NCBI GenBank assembly: GCA_964368455.1
Contig: CAYJAZ010000004.1
Coordinates: forward strand, 1-64,000
DNA: 64,000 nt
Direction of reading: 5' to 3'
From: CAYJAZ01 sp964368455
GTDB taxonomy: Bacteria > Desulfobacterota > Desulfovibrionia > Desulfovibrionales > Desulfovibrionaceae
The notes below the pieces were generated by a model. It was not told the origin of the DNA. It ran no database searches and saw only the letters and a program-made list of their open reading frames with translations. Positions 51,665 through 61,178 of the stretch are shown here, one piece after another; position 1 is the stretch's first letter, and each line of letters opens with the position of its first letter. The translations under genes were made by a program, and so were the position numbers.

Positions 51665-53104
51665 TTAGAAATTGCCGTGAACTGCATCATCTTTTTTTTC
51701 TAATTGCCCTAACAATACGTCATATTCAGGCGCACTCAGAAAATTGCTAATAAGCACTAAGTGTGCTGTTGGATTAGCATTTTTAGCACGTTCACCCAAT
51801 TGATTATGCGTTACAACAACATCAGCGTCATTTGGAATTTCACTTACAGGCGAATGAAGAACTTCAATATTTTCATAGCCAGCATCTTTCAATTTTTTAC
51901 GTAATTTTGTTGCACCCATAGCACTACTGCCCATTCCAGCATCACAAGCAAAGATAATTTTCTTCACAATGCGTGAAGAGCTTGCACTTGCTTGCACTTC
52001 TGTAGAAGCAGTTTGAGTTGTAGTACCTTTTGCCGCTGCCTTCATATCAGCCATTTTCGCTGTAGCTGTTTCCATAATGTCTTCATTTTCAGAATCTTTA
52101 GCAAACATTTTCAATAAAACAACAGCCAATACAAAAGTAACAATTGCAGAAAGTGAAATGCCTGAAATATTAGCAAAATATGAACCTGCTGGTGTCATAA
52201 GCATTTCAGCAAAAATACTGCCAGGAGCAGCAGGGCCTGTTAAACCACCACCAAGCATACCAATTGTGAACACACCTGTCGCACCACCAGCTATCATGGC
52301 AATAATTAAAATTGGATTCATCAAAACAAATGGGAAATAAATTTCATGAATACCACCAAAGAAGTGGATAATTGCAGCACCAGGAGCACTTGTTTTTGCT
52401 GAACCTTTACCAACAAGCATATAAGCAAGCAATAAACCAAGACCTGGTCCAGGATTTGATTCAATCATGAAGAAGATGGATTTTCCAACTTCTGAAACTT
52501 GTTCAGCACCAAGTGGAGTAAATACACCGTGGTTTATAGCATTATTCAAGAAAAGAACTTTTGCAGGCTCAACCAAGATAGAAGTTAATGGTAAGATTCC
52601 TTTTTCAACAAGCCAAGCAACACCGCTACCAAGCATAGCTGTACCGGCTTCAACCATAGGACCAACAGCATAAAATGCTATTACAGCAACAATAGTTCCT
52701 ATAATACCTGAAGAAAAGTTGTTTACAAGCATTTCAAAGCCAGCAGGAATTTTCCCGTCAACGGCTTTGTCAAATTTTTTAATCGCAAGTCCACCAAGTG
52801 GCCCCATAATCATTGCACCCAAAAGCATAGGCGTAGAAGGGGCACCCATAATTATACCAAAAGTTGCAATTGCACCAACAACACCACCTCTTACATCAGC
52901 AATAACTTTACCACCTGTATAGCCTATAAGAAGAGGAAGTAAATAAGTGAGCATAGGCCCAACCATTGTCGCTAATTGTTCATTAGGCCACCAACCAACA
53001 GGAATAAATAATGCTGTAATTAATCCCCACGCTATAAATGCACCAATGTTTGGCATAACCATTCCACTCAAAAAACGCCCAAACTTCTGTAAACCTTGCT
53101 TCAT
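51665..53104 (-). CDS. mtlA: PTS mannitol-specific EIICB component
   Basis: A 479-residue permease. Residues 1-345 are the membrane EIIC domain, with the MtlA-typical NNAINHGVFTPLG and GGIHEIYFPFVLMNP. After a Thr/Ser/Ala linker, residues about 385-479 are EIIB with the phosphorylated Cys in FACDAGMGSSAMG. No fused EIIA is present. It imports a hexitol, most likely mannitol, as its 1-phosphate. First gene of the operon with its own promoter. Confidence 0.93.
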   Translation of the reverse strand: MKQGLQKFGRFLSGMVMPNIGAFIAWGLITALFIPVGWWPNEQLATMVGPMLTYLLPLLIGYTGGKVIADVRGGVVGAIATFGIIMGAPSTPMLLGAMIMGPLGGLAIKKFDKAVDGKIPAGFEMLVNNFSSGIIGTIVAVIAFYAVGPMVEAGTAMLGSGVAWLVEKGILPLTSILVEPAKVLFLNNAINHGVFTPLGAEQVSEVGKSIFFMIESNPGPGLGLLLAYMLVGKGSAKTSAPGAAIIHFFGGIHEIYFPFVLMNPILIIAMIAGGATGVFTIGMLGGGLTGPAAPGSIFAEMLMTPAGSYFANISGISLSAIVTFVLAVVLLKMFAKDSENEDIMETATAKMADMKAAAKGTTTQTASTEVQASASSSRIVKKIIFACDAGMGSSAMGATKLRKKLKDAGYENIEVLHSPVSEIPNDADVVVTHNQLGERAKNANPTAHLVLISNFLSAPEYDVLLGQLEKKDDAVHGNF

Positions 53105-53176
53105 AATATCTTTCCTCTTATAAATTATGCTTGCCCCTTTACCTAGGTTAACAAGCTATTATTCTATATGTGAATT

Positions 53177-53204
53177 TTTATACAATACATAAAAACAATG
53201 TAAA
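53177..53204 (-). promoter_or_regulatory. Sigma-70 promoter of the mannitol PTS operon
   Basis: On the minus strand TTTACA (53199-53204), 16 bases, then TATAAA (53177-53182), each 5 of 6 to consensus. The predicted leader is about 65 bases and contains the 8-base palindrome ACCTAGGT (53141-53148), a possible operator half-site. Confidence 0.6.
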
Positions 53205-53225
53205 TTGCAAGTTTTTTATAAAAGT

Positions 53226-55043
53226 TTACTCTACAGTCACACTTTTTGCTAAGTTTCGAGGTTGATCTACATCAAGATTCAACTGATTTGCTACATGATA
53301 AGCAAAAAGCTGTAGAGCTGGTAAAATCAGAAAGCTTTGGAGAGGTTGAATTTGAGTTAAAGGCAATTCCCATTTATTATCAGCTTTAATAGGGGCATTG
53401 GCATATGTCAGCACAATAGTTTTTCCTCTTCTAGCTTGAACAACCTCAGTATTAGAGCGAACTTTTTCAAATAAATGATCATTCGCCGCTAAAATAAAGG
53501 AAGGAAATTCATTATCAATAAGTGCAATAGGGCCATGCTTCATTTCTGCTGAAGAATAACCCTCTGCATGAATATACGACAATTCTTTCACTTTAAGTGC
53601 GCCTTCCAAAGCAAGTGGGAATTGATAACCTCTACCTAAAAAGAAGAAATGCTTTTCTTTATAATAATGCACAGATAACTCTTCAGCCTTTTTAGCTAAA
53701 TTTGGTAATTCTTTTTCTAAAGTGCCTGATAATTCGTTTATGCCTTTGATATATTCAGCAATCAATTCATGATTCAAATTCTTTTTCTGTGCATAATACA
53801 TAGCAATTAAAAGTAAAAGAAGAAGCTGACTTATCATGGCTTTGGTTGAAGCAACACAAATTTCTGGTCCTGCATGTGTGTAGAGAGTAGCATTTGCTTC
53901 TCTTGCTAGTGAAGCACCAAGCACATTACAGATTGCAATTGTTGGAACATTTGAGCTATTTGCCTTACGAAGAGCAGCTAAAGTATCCGCAGTTTCTCCA
54001 CTTTGACTAAGACAAAGCATAAATTCATCATCAAAAAAAGCTGGTTTTCTGAACGCAAATTCCGAACCAAGTTCAACATTTACTGCAACACCTGATAATT
54101 CTTCAATAATATCTTTGCCCCATAAAGCAGCATAATAAGAAGTTCCGCACGCGACTATATGAATACGGCGTGGAATTGGTAAATTATCAAGTTCAGGCAA
54201 TTCAATTTTTTTATCAACAATTCTTGAACGTAAACAATCTTCAATAACGCGAGGTTGTTCAAAAATTTCTTTCAGCATAAAATGCTTATAGCCTTCTTTT
54301 TGTGCTGAAACAGTATCCCATTTCAAAGTAATTGCTTCTCTTTTAATTTCAGACAAGTCAGAAAGTTTTTTCAATACATAACCTTGCGAACTACAAGATA
54401 AAAGTTCGCCTTCATTGATAAATACAACATCTTTTGTCCAAGAAATAAAGGCAGGTGCATCAGAGGCAATAAAATATTCCCCTTGTCCAACGCCTAAAAG
54501 CATTGGCCCCGCTTGCCTTACAGCCCACAACTTGCCAGGAACTTTCAAATCTGAAATAACAAGAGCGTAAGCACCTGTAACTTTCGATAAAGCTGTTTGC
54601 AAACCTTTTTCGAGATCGCCTTCTTTTTCAACATAATGTGCAATAAAGTTTACCAATACTTCTGTATCAGTTTGCGATTTATATTCAATGCCATAATCTT
54701 TCAAAAATTCTTTCAATTCAAGGTAGTTTTCGATAATACCATTATGAACAATGGCAAATCTGCCAGTATTGTCTATGTGAGGATGTGCATTTTCTACAGT
54801 AGGTTCGCCGTGCGTTGCCCATCTTGTGTGGCCAATTGCACATGTAATCGGTAAATGAAGTTCGTTTTGCACTTCTTTTTCAAGATTTTCTAATTTGCCA
54901 GAAGCTTTAATCACTCTAAACTTATGACTTTCAATAAATGCGACTCCAGCTGAATCGTATCCACGGTATTCTAATTTTTTTAAAGCATCAACTGCTATAT
55001 ATAAAGCGGATTGAAAACCGGTATATCCAATAATTCCACACAT
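53226..55043 (-). CDS. glmS: Glutamine-fructose-6-phosphate aminotransferase
   Basis: A 605-residue enzyme that makes glucosamine-6-P for peptidoglycan and lipid A. The N-terminal glutaminase begins MCGIIGYTG with the nucleophile Cys2. Two SIS isomerase domains follow (CGTSYYAALWGK, LSQSGETADTLAAL), and the C-terminus ends LDVDQPRNLAKSVTVE. No glmS riboswitch-like leader is evident in the 251 bases upstream. It lies upstream of mtlA on the same strand but is separated by the mtlA promoter. Confidence 0.97.
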   Translation of the reverse strand: MCGIIGYTGFQSALYIAVDALKKLEYRGYDSAGVAFIESHKFRVIKASGKLENLEKEVQNELHLPITCAIGHTRWATHGEPTVENAHPHIDNTGRFAIVHNGIIENYLELKEFLKDYGIEYKSQTDTEVLVNFIAHYVEKEGDLEKGLQTALSKVTGAYALVISDLKVPGKLWAVRQAGPMLLGVGQGEYFIASDAPAFISWTKDVVFINEGELLSCSSQGYVLKKLSDLSEIKREAITLKWDTVSAQKEGYKHFMLKEIFEQPRVIEDCLRSRIVDKKIELPELDNLPIPRRIHIVACGTSYYAALWGKDIIEELSGVAVNVELGSEFAFRKPAFFDDEFMLCLSQSGETADTLAALRKANSSNVPTIAICNVLGASLAREANATLYTHAGPEICVASTKAMISQLLLLLLIAMYYAQKKNLNHELIAEYIKGINELSGTLEKELPNLAKKAEELSVHYYKEKHFFFLGRGYQFPLALEGALKVKELSYIHAEGYSSAEMKHGPIALIDNEFPSFILAANDHLFEKVRSNTEVVQARRGKTIVLTYANAPIKADNKWELPLTQIQPLQSFLILPALQLFAYHVANQLNLDVDQPRNLAKSVTVE

Positions 55044-55294
55044 ATGAACTCCTTATTATGCAAAATTGATTATCCAAGTTTATTTTCATCATAAAAGATT
55101 TTATGACATATTTTTTTATAAACAAAGACTTGTCACAGACTGTTTAAATACGGACTTAAATATAATTTTTTTTCTAAATTTTGTCAAAAAATAATGTAAT
55201 ACAAATTTTCTTGCTATTTTCTTACTTGTTTTCTCTATAATTATGCAATATACTCTTTTTCAAAATCCATAAACATCATTTTTTTAGGATAGTT

Positions 55295-56080
55295 ATGAAG
55301 ATCTACGACCAACATTTACATTCCTTTCTTTCAAGCGATTGCAGTGAAAAGCAAGAAAATTATATTGACATAGCCATTGAAAAAGGTCTCACACACTTTG
55401 TCACTACTGAACATCTAGATCTTTCCTGTACCTCACTTGGCTTTGACGACGTCTATGATATAGCTTTACAAGACGAAATTCTGAAAAAATTTCAAAAAAA
55501 ATACAATGAGCTGACATTTTTAAAAGGCGTCGAGCTTGGTTATAAATATTCACGGATAAAAGATATTGAAAGTATTGCTCATTCAAATAATTATGATGTC
55601 ATTATAATGTCAATCCATGAAGATGAAATAGCAGATTGTACAACAAAAGTCTTTTTAAAAGATCTTAGTGCAAAACAAGCTTATGATAAATATTTAAACC
55701 TTTATATCAACATGTTAGAAAATATTTCCTGTTTTGACATTGTTGGGCATATAGATTTTATATTAAGATATATCGATGTAGTTCAGATTGAAGAACACAA
55801 AGACAAGCTTGTGCAAATTTTTGATTTAATAATTGAAAAAAATAAATCTCTTGAGCTTAACACTCGCTTTTTGTATAGGCATAAAGACGATTCGTATTTG
55901 AAATACATTTTCACACTCTACTATACACGTGGCGGAAGAAAGGTTTCTCTTGGAAGCGATGCCCACACAAGCATTGACTATATGGGAGCTTTTGATATAG
56001 CCCTTATATTATTAAAAGATATTGGTTTCACAGAACTTTCTTTCTATCAAAAAAGAAAAGAAATCACTTTATCAATATAA
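55295..56080 (+). CDS. PHP-domain phosphatase (histidinol-phosphatase-like)
   Basis: A 261-residue metal-dependent phosphoesterase. Metal ligands are visible in YDQHLHSFLSSD (His7, His9), TTEHLD, the MSIHEDE segment, VGHIDFI and GSDAHTSIDYMGA. This fits the HisK/HisJ histidinol-phosphate phosphatase group, but no other his gene is nearby, so the substrate is open. It is transcribed alone between glmS and ptsI. Confidence 0.85.
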   Translation: MKIYDQHLHSFLSSDCSEKQENYIDIAIEKGLTHFVTTEHLDLSCTSLGFDDVYDIALQDEILKKFQKKYNELTFLKGVELGYKYSRIKDIESIAHSNNYDVIIMSIHEDEIADCTTKVFLKDLSAKQAYDKYLNLYINMLENISCFDIVGHIDFILRYIDVVQIEEHKDKLVQIFDLIIEKNKSLELNTRFLYRHKDDSYLKYIFTLYYTRGGRKVSLGSDAHTSIDYMGAFDIALILLKDIGFTELSFYQKRKEITLSI

Positions 56081-56083
56081 AAA

Positions 56084-56115
56084 AAACCTCTGTATAGCAT
56101 AGTATAGAGAGGTTT
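56084..56115. terminator. Bidirectional terminator between the PHP gene and ptsI
   Basis: AAACCTCT/AGAGGTTT (56084-56091 and 56108-56115) is a perfect 8-base stem with A/T-rich flanks, placed between convergent stops. Confidence 0.7.
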
Positions 56116-56137
56116 ATTCTTTGTTTTTCAGTATTTT

Positions 56138-57754
56138 TTAACTTTGTGATATTTTTTCACGCAAGGATAAAACTGCGGAAGGTGTGACCGATAATTCATC
56201 TAAACCGACTTTATTGAAAAATTCGGTAAGTCTTGTATCATAGGCTAATTCTCCACAAATTCCCGCCCAAATACCATTTGCATGAGCGTTTTTACACATA
56301 ATTTCTATCATGCGTAAAATAGCTTCATGATGCGTATCTGAAAATTCAGAAATGCTTTCATTTTGCCTATCAATTGCAAGTGTATACTGCGTAAGATCGT
56401 TGGTTCCCATACTAAAGAAATCAACTTCTTTTGCAAGAAGATCGCTTATCATAACAGCTGCAGGTGTTTCAATCATGATACCAAGTGGAACATCTTCGCT
56501 AAAAGCTATATTTTCTTTTCTCAGTTCGGCCTTGACTTCTTCTACAATTTTCTTGGAACGCACAACTTCGTCAACAGAAATAATCATCGGAAGCATAACA
56601 TACACATTCCCGTGTGCTGATGCACGATAAATCGCACGCAATTGCGTTTTAAAAATTTCAGGCTGAGTGAGGCAAATACGTATAGCACGCATGCCCATAG
56701 CAGGATTTTCTTCTTTTGGAAGATTGAAATAATCTGCTTGTTTATCAGCACCAATATCAAGTGTGCGGATAATAACAGGTTTATTTTCCATTTTTTCCAC
56801 AACTTCTTTATAGGCCTGATACTGCACTTCTTCAGTTGGGAAATCTGTGCTTTCTAAATAGAGGAATTCACTACGGAAAAGCCCAATACCTTCTGCATCA
56901 CTTTTTAGCACAGCATCAACATCTGCCGCACTACCAATATTTGCATAAAGTTTTACTTCACGGCCTGATTTAGTGAGAGTTTTTTTACCCCTAAAAGCTT
57001 CTAATTTTGCTGCTTCTTCTTCGAGATTTTTTTTCTTTTCTTCTTTGTTTTTGAGAGTTGCTTCATCAGGTTCTATAATTACTTCGCCTGTTTCGCCATC
57101 AATTATAGCAAGAAGCCCATCGTATTTTTCGTCTAATTCATTTTCTAAGCCAATAATAGCAGGAAGACTGAGCGTACGAGCAAAGATTGCTGTATGTGAA
57201 TTTTTACTGCCTTGTGCTGTGACAATACCAAGAACTTTTTCACGATCAAATTGTGCAGTTTCACTTGGTGTAAAATCTGGGCCAGCATAAATTCGTGCGT
57301 CATCAAGGCTGTCATCTGTTTGTTTATTGAGTAGTATTTCAATAACGCGACGTGAAATATCTTGTACATCAAGTGCACGAGCTTTCATATATTCATCATC
57401 CATTTCTGAAAACATTTGCGCAAACTGTTTAGCAGAAAGGCTTACGGCATATTCTGCCGCTGCTTTATTTGATGAAATTTCATTGGTTATGACATCTCGA
57501 TAATCCATATCATCAAGCATCATTTGATGAACTTCAAAAAGCATTGCATTTTCTTTTCCAAGTTTTTCTTCGGTTTTTTTAGCTATTACTCCAAGCTGCT
57601 CTATAGCTTTTTCTCTAGCTTTTTCAAAACGCTGTAATTCTTCTTCAACATCTTGAATACTTGAAAAGGCAATATTTAAATCAAGTTGCGAGGCGAAATA
57701 AAGTTTTCCTATAGCAATTCCTTTTGAAACGCCTTTTCCTTGTAATTTAATCAT
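56138..57754 (-). CDS. ptsI: PTS enzyme I
   Basis: A 538-residue phosphotransferase that moves phosphate from phosphoenolpyruvate to HPr. The phosphorylated His187 lies in GSKNSHTAIFARTLSLPAI. The PEP site contains MGTNDLTQYTLAIDR, and the conserved Cys lies in CGELAYD near the end. It is somewhat shorter than the usual 570 residues but has all domains. It lies 125 bases downstream of ptsH. Confidence 0.95.
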   Translation of the reverse strand: MIKLQGKGVSKGIAIGKLYFASQLDLNIAFSSIQDVEEELQRFEKAREKAIEQLGVIAKKTEEKLGKENAMLFEVHQMMLDDMDYRDVITNEISSNKAAAEYAVSLSAKQFAQMFSEMDDEYMKARALDVQDISRRVIEILLNKQTDDSLDDARIYAGPDFTPSETAQFDREKVLGIVTAQGSKNSHTAIFARTLSLPAIIGLENELDEKYDGLLAIIDGETGEVIIEPDEATLKNKEEKKKNLEEEAAKLEAFRGKKTLTKSGREVKLYANIGSAADVDAVLKSDAEGIGLFRSEFLYLESTDFPTEEVQYQAYKEVVEKMENKPVIIRTLDIGADKQADYFNLPKEENPAMGMRAIRICLTQPEIFKTQLRAIYRASAHGNVYVMLPMIISVDEVVRSKKIVEEVKAELRKENIAFSEDVPLGIMIETPAAVMISDLLAKEVDFFSMGTNDLTQYTLAIDRQNESISEFSDTHHEAILRMIEIMCKNAHANGIWAGICGELAYDTRLTEFFNKVGLDELSVTPSAVLSLREKISQS

Positions 57755-57879
57755 AAATTTTCCTCAATTATTCTTACTTATATAACAGTGTTCTATAGAT
57801 GAATTTATGCAATTTGCTTAATGAAAAAAAATAATTATTAAAAATCCATTGTATAGAATTGAGCACTATCGAAGGTTAA

Positions 57880-58137
57880 TTATAAGTTTTTCTCTAAAAA
57901 GTCTTTTGCTACTGCACATGCTTGTTCTGCATCATCGCCTTCAGCTGTAAAGATAAGTTCGTCGCCTTTTTTTGCCGCTAAAGCCATAACCGCAAAGAGT
58001 TTTTTAGCGTCTGCTTTTTTTTCACCCTTTTGAATTGTGAGCTGTGAGGAAAAAGCTTGTAATTCTTTAATTAAAAGCCCAGCTGGTCTTGCGTGTATGC
58101 CTTGTTCGTCCTTCAAAATGTAAGAAAATGATGTCAT
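57880..58137 (-). CDS. ptsH: Phosphocarrier protein HPr
   Basis: An 85-residue HPr. The phosphorylated His15 lies in QGIHARPAG. The position equivalent to regulatory Ser46 is Lys (KADAKKLFAVMAL), so HPr-kinase control is not expected. It precedes ptsI on the same strand and completes a phosphorelay with the mannitol EII genes in this window. Confidence 0.93.
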   Translation of the reverse strand: MTSFSYILKDEQGIHARPAGLLIKELQAFSSQLTIQKGEKKADAKKLFAVMALAAKKGDELIFTAEGDDAEQACAVAKDFLEKNL

Positions 58138-58183
58138 AACATGTACCTGCCTTATTTTTTATTTTCAAAAATATTGTTTGTCA

Positions 58184-58212
58184 AGTATAACACACACTTT
58201 TTGTTTTTGCAA
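58184..58212 (-). promoter_or_regulatory. Sigma-70 promoter of ptsH-ptsI
   Basis: On the minus strand TTGCAA (58207-58212), 17 bases, then TATACT (58184-58189). The predicted leader is about 40 bases. A GG 10 bases before the GC of CTTGCA is also present, but its -24 box is poor. Confidence 0.55.
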
Positions 58213-58316
58213 GTTTTTCACCCCCTCTACCTATTCTTTTGACAAGTACAACTATTTTTTTATATTTTGAGCGCTTTTATGGGATAAAATGTGCACAATT
58301 TTATATCTGCTTCATT

Positions 58317-58354
58317 AAACAAAAAACTGCTAAAAATTTCTTCTCAGCAGTTTT
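58317..58354 (-). terminator. Terminator of the autotransporter gene
   Basis: AAAACTGCT/AGCAGTTTT (58323-58331 and 58346-58354) is a perfect 9-base stem followed on the minus strand by T. Confidence 0.8.
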
Positions 58355-58389
58355 AAGTATTCTACATTTTTCTAGAAATTCAAAAAATC

Positions 58390-60792
58390 CTAGAATTCGT
58401 ATTTAAACAACAAGCTACCTCTATGGCTTTGTTGATCGCTTCCGTATTCACCATTGTAGTTAAGTGAAATAGAAAGAGCGTCGCGTTGCCATTCGACACC
58501 AGCATTTGCTGTGAAAGTTGTGTCGTCTGAACTTGCAACATTCTCGTATCTTGTACCAAAGATTTCAGTAGTTGTGTCTACATCAGAACCTGTGAGATTT
58601 TGACGTAAACCAAGTCCTACACTTGGACGGAAGATATTATTACCCTTTGTAAAAGTTCCTTCCCAATTCACATTGAAATGAGCATAAAGAGCATTTAAAT
58701 TTGTGCTACCAACAGCCATATTGTAAGCTGATAAATGAGCAAAATCTAAATCGTAAGCATCAGTATTTGCAGATAAATAAGTAAGGCCTGTTTCTACATT
58801 GATAATATTATCTTGATTGATTTCAAACATATAACCAGTATTTAATGAAGCAAAGAAAGCATTTGAAGAATATTCGGCATTTGCTGTATCAGAGCTGACA
58901 GAATAGTCCATGTCATTTGAAGTATGAGCATAGCTAGCAAGAGCTGATAAATACCATGCATCATTAAGGAAATAGTTTGCATGCAAACCGAATGCGAATG
59001 ATTTAGAATCGTTGTGCATATCATCGCTTTGGCTTGTAAGTGAATTTACATCAAAATGGAAACCAAGTGCAAATGCGTCAGAGAATGCATGTGTTGCACC
59101 AGCGGTTAAACCGTATGAAGTTCCGTCAAAATCGTATTTGCTATTGTTTGTATAGCCAAGATATGGATTGAAGAAAACATTCCACTTAGATTCTGGCATC
59201 ATCATTTCTGAACCAGCAGGCATACCGCTTTGTTCTTCAGAATTTGAAGCTAAGATTCTTCTTATAGATTGACGGTATAACTTACCAAGTGCGGTACGTA
59301 CAGATGTGCTGACTGAAGACGCAGTATCTAATGCTTTTCCAATTTCAGCAGCTTTTGCGTTTGCTGTAGGCAATTCACTTGCATCTAATCGAAGAGAAAC
59401 AAGCTTTTCTCCAGCTGCATTTGTTGAAGTAGATAAGACAATAAAATCTGCTTCTGTAGCTAATGCTGCTTGTTGAATATTAGCAGAACTATTACGATCT
59501 ACACCAGCAAAATTATCTAAGGTATATTCTTTTCCAAAAGCAAATTCACCTGAAGAAATCTTGCCTGGACGAAGATAAAGAGTTGCCCTACTAAAATCTA
59601 AGGAACTAGAATTATTCACATAAAAAGTTTTTATTTCCTCACCAGCTTCGTTTTGTTTTAATGTAAGTGCATAATCTCTTACATATAAGCTTGACTGATT
59701 ATCCACATAAACTTCGTAAGTATTCCCAGCATCAACATAAAAATTAATAATACCAAGATTATTTATTGTTCCTGATTTCACCTCACTAGCATAGATACCG
59801 TATGCATTTGTATATCCTGAAGCTGTTATATTGATAGTGCCTGTATTATTGAAATGACCTGCATCTGCCCAATCAGCACGCATGCCATAAAGGCTTGCTC
59901 CTGCATATCTTACAGGCTCATTCGGTCGAGTTGAGACTAGATCGATTGTGCCACTATTGTTGAGTGTTATAGTTGAGTTTACAATATTTCCTATGTCAGC
60001 TGGAATTGCATATGTCTCAAGAGAGGTAATCCTAAAAAGATCCGAAGTAGCGTACATACCATAAGCATTTCCATTTTCTGAAGTAACAAAAATCTTATTT
60101 GTATTTGTTAGTTCTAGATCAGAATTTATAACAGTTGTTGGTTGTTTCATCGCAGCTAGAGGAGCAAGAGATTCCACTTCAAGGCCACCTGAACCGACAT
60201 ATGCATACATGCCATAAGAAGAATATCTTCCTTTCACATCAATAGTTCCAGAATTTAGCATCTTTATTGAAGACGAATTTATTTCACCATAGCTCGCGCG
60301 TGAATACATACCAAAAGCTTCTGAAGCGCTCGCAACTTTAACAGTAGAAGTATTTGATAAAGTATGTATACCACTGCCATAGCTAGCTATACCATAGGCG
60401 TTATTGCCCGAACTTACATTATTTATATCTATTAGTGCATTATTTGTAATGCTCCATTTACCAGCAAGCTCACTGCCTGCCTCAGCTAGAATACCAAATA
60501 TTGGCATATTTTCATTGTTAGTAAATTGTATAGCAGAAGAATTTGTGAGAGAAACACTTTCTTTATCTTTGCCATAAAAACCTACTAAAGCATCATTCCA
60601 TGTTAAATTAGTATCAACTTTAGCTATTGGAAGCCCATTATTATTTTCAAGATTGATTGCTGCATTAGCAATAGTTGGCACTGCCAAAAAAGTTGCTAAA
60701 GCTAAAGTTCCAAATGTATTAAGTAGATGACATTTTTTTAATACTGATTTATAGCGATTTGCTAAATTCCCCATTGCATTTTTAGTTAACAT
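58390..60792 (-). CDS. Autotransporter with C-terminal beta-barrel
   Basis: An 800-residue type V secreted protein. The signal peptide is extended (about 1-45, ending VPTIANA after a Lys/Arg-rich stretch). The passenger (about 46-510) has repeated short strands with Asn/Gly/Ser/Thr and recurrent YGM or YGI (for example SSYGMYAYVGSG), which suggests a beta-helix. The last 270 residues are an autotransporter barrel ending in the terminal Phe of SLLFKYEF. The start has AGGAG 8 bases upstream. Likely role is adhesion or surface interaction; the ligand is unknown. Confidence 0.88.
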   Translation of the reverse strand: MLTKNAMGNLANRYKSVLKKCHLLNTFGTLALATFLAVPTIANAAINLENNNGLPIAKVDTNLTWNDALVGFYGKDKESVSLTNSSAIQFTNNENMPIFGILAEAGSELAGKWSITNNALIDINNVSSGNNAYGIASYGSGIHTLSNTSTVKVASASEAFGMYSRASYGEINSSSIKMLNSGTIDVKGRYSSYGMYAYVGSGGLEVESLAPLAAMKQPTTVINSDLELTNTNKIFVTSENGNAYGMYATSDLFRITSLETYAIPADIGNIVNSTITLNNSGTIDLVSTRPNEPVRYAGASLYGMRADWADAGHFNNTGTINITASGYTNAYGIYASEVKSGTINNLGIINFYVDAGNTYEVYVDNQSSLYVRDYALTLKQNEAGEEIKTFYVNNSSSLDFSRATLYLRPGKISSGEFAFGKEYTLDNFAGVDRNSSANIQQAALATEADFIVLSTSTNAAGEKLVSLRLDASELPTANAKAAEIGKALDTASSVSTSVRTALGKLYRQSIRRILASNSEEQSGMPAGSEMMMPESKWNVFFNPYLGYTNNSKYDFDGTSYGLTAGATHAFSDAFALGFHFDVNSLTSQSDDMHNDSKSFAFGLHANYFLNDAWYLSALASYAHTSNDMDYSVSSDTANAEYSSNAFFASLNTGYMFEINQDNIINVETGLTYLSANTDAYDLDFAHLSAYNMAVGSTNLNALYAHFNVNWEGTFTKGNNIFRPSVGLGLRQNLTGSDVDTTTEIFGTRYENVASSDDTTFTANAGVEWQRDALSISLNYNGEYGSDQQSHRGSLLFKYEF

Positions 60793-60895
60793 ACTAAACT
60801 CCTAAATTTTCAATATAATTTTTATAAACCCACAAACAAAGATGCCAACTCTTATCTCCAAAAAAATTGGCATTTATTCTATTTAGCATACTATA

Positions 60896-60912
60896 TGCAA
60901 TGATTGTGCCAA
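60896..60912 (-). promoter_or_regulatory. Consensus sigma-54 promoter of the autotransporter
   Basis: The minus strand reads TTGGCACAATCATTGCA, a full match to TTGGCAC-N5-TTGCA with GG and GC 10 bases apart. The predicted transcript starts near 60885 with a leader of about 94 bases that contains a further inverted repeat, ATGCCAA/TTGGCAT (60842-60848 and 60867-60873). Confidence 0.72.
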
Positions 60913-60944
60913 AAGCAAGCTATAAGTATTTTTTTGAATTTATG

Positions 60945-61103
60945 GCCACGTCGCAAGCTCCTCGCAATGACGAGTCTAGTGTAGTTTATTTAAGACTGAC
61001 GATTTATTTTAAGAGTTTTTTATCAGAACTATTTATTCCATTAAAATAGCTTTATAAACTAGTCATTGCGAGGAGGAGTATAACGACGACGTGGCAATCC
61101 ATG
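60945..61103. repeat. Palindromic repeat family B, copy 1
   Basis: 159 bases starting GCCACGTCGCAAGCTCCTCG and ending GACGACGTGGCAATCCATG. The ends are inverted: GCCACGTCG...CTCCTCGCAATGAC against GTCATTGCGAGGAG...CGACGTGGC. The centre is A/T-rich. A second copy lies at 61471-61629 with only about six differences. The element is noncoding. Confidence 0.85.
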
Positions 61104-61178
61104 TTTTTTTTATTCCACATTGCAGTTCATTCTATTGTAATATTCAAGCTTATGCTTCGCCCCTCGCCTCCAGCGTGG

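Noticed and set aside
58190..58235. Possible sigma-54 promoter for ptsH
   Set aside because: A GG lies 10 bases before the GC of CTTGCA, but the -24 box otherwise differs from TGGCAC, and a good sigma-70 promoter overlaps.
60867..61049. 60-codon plus-strand frame upstream of the autotransporter
   Set aside because: It crosses the sigma-54 site and a palindromic repeat; composition and position indicate noncoding DNA.
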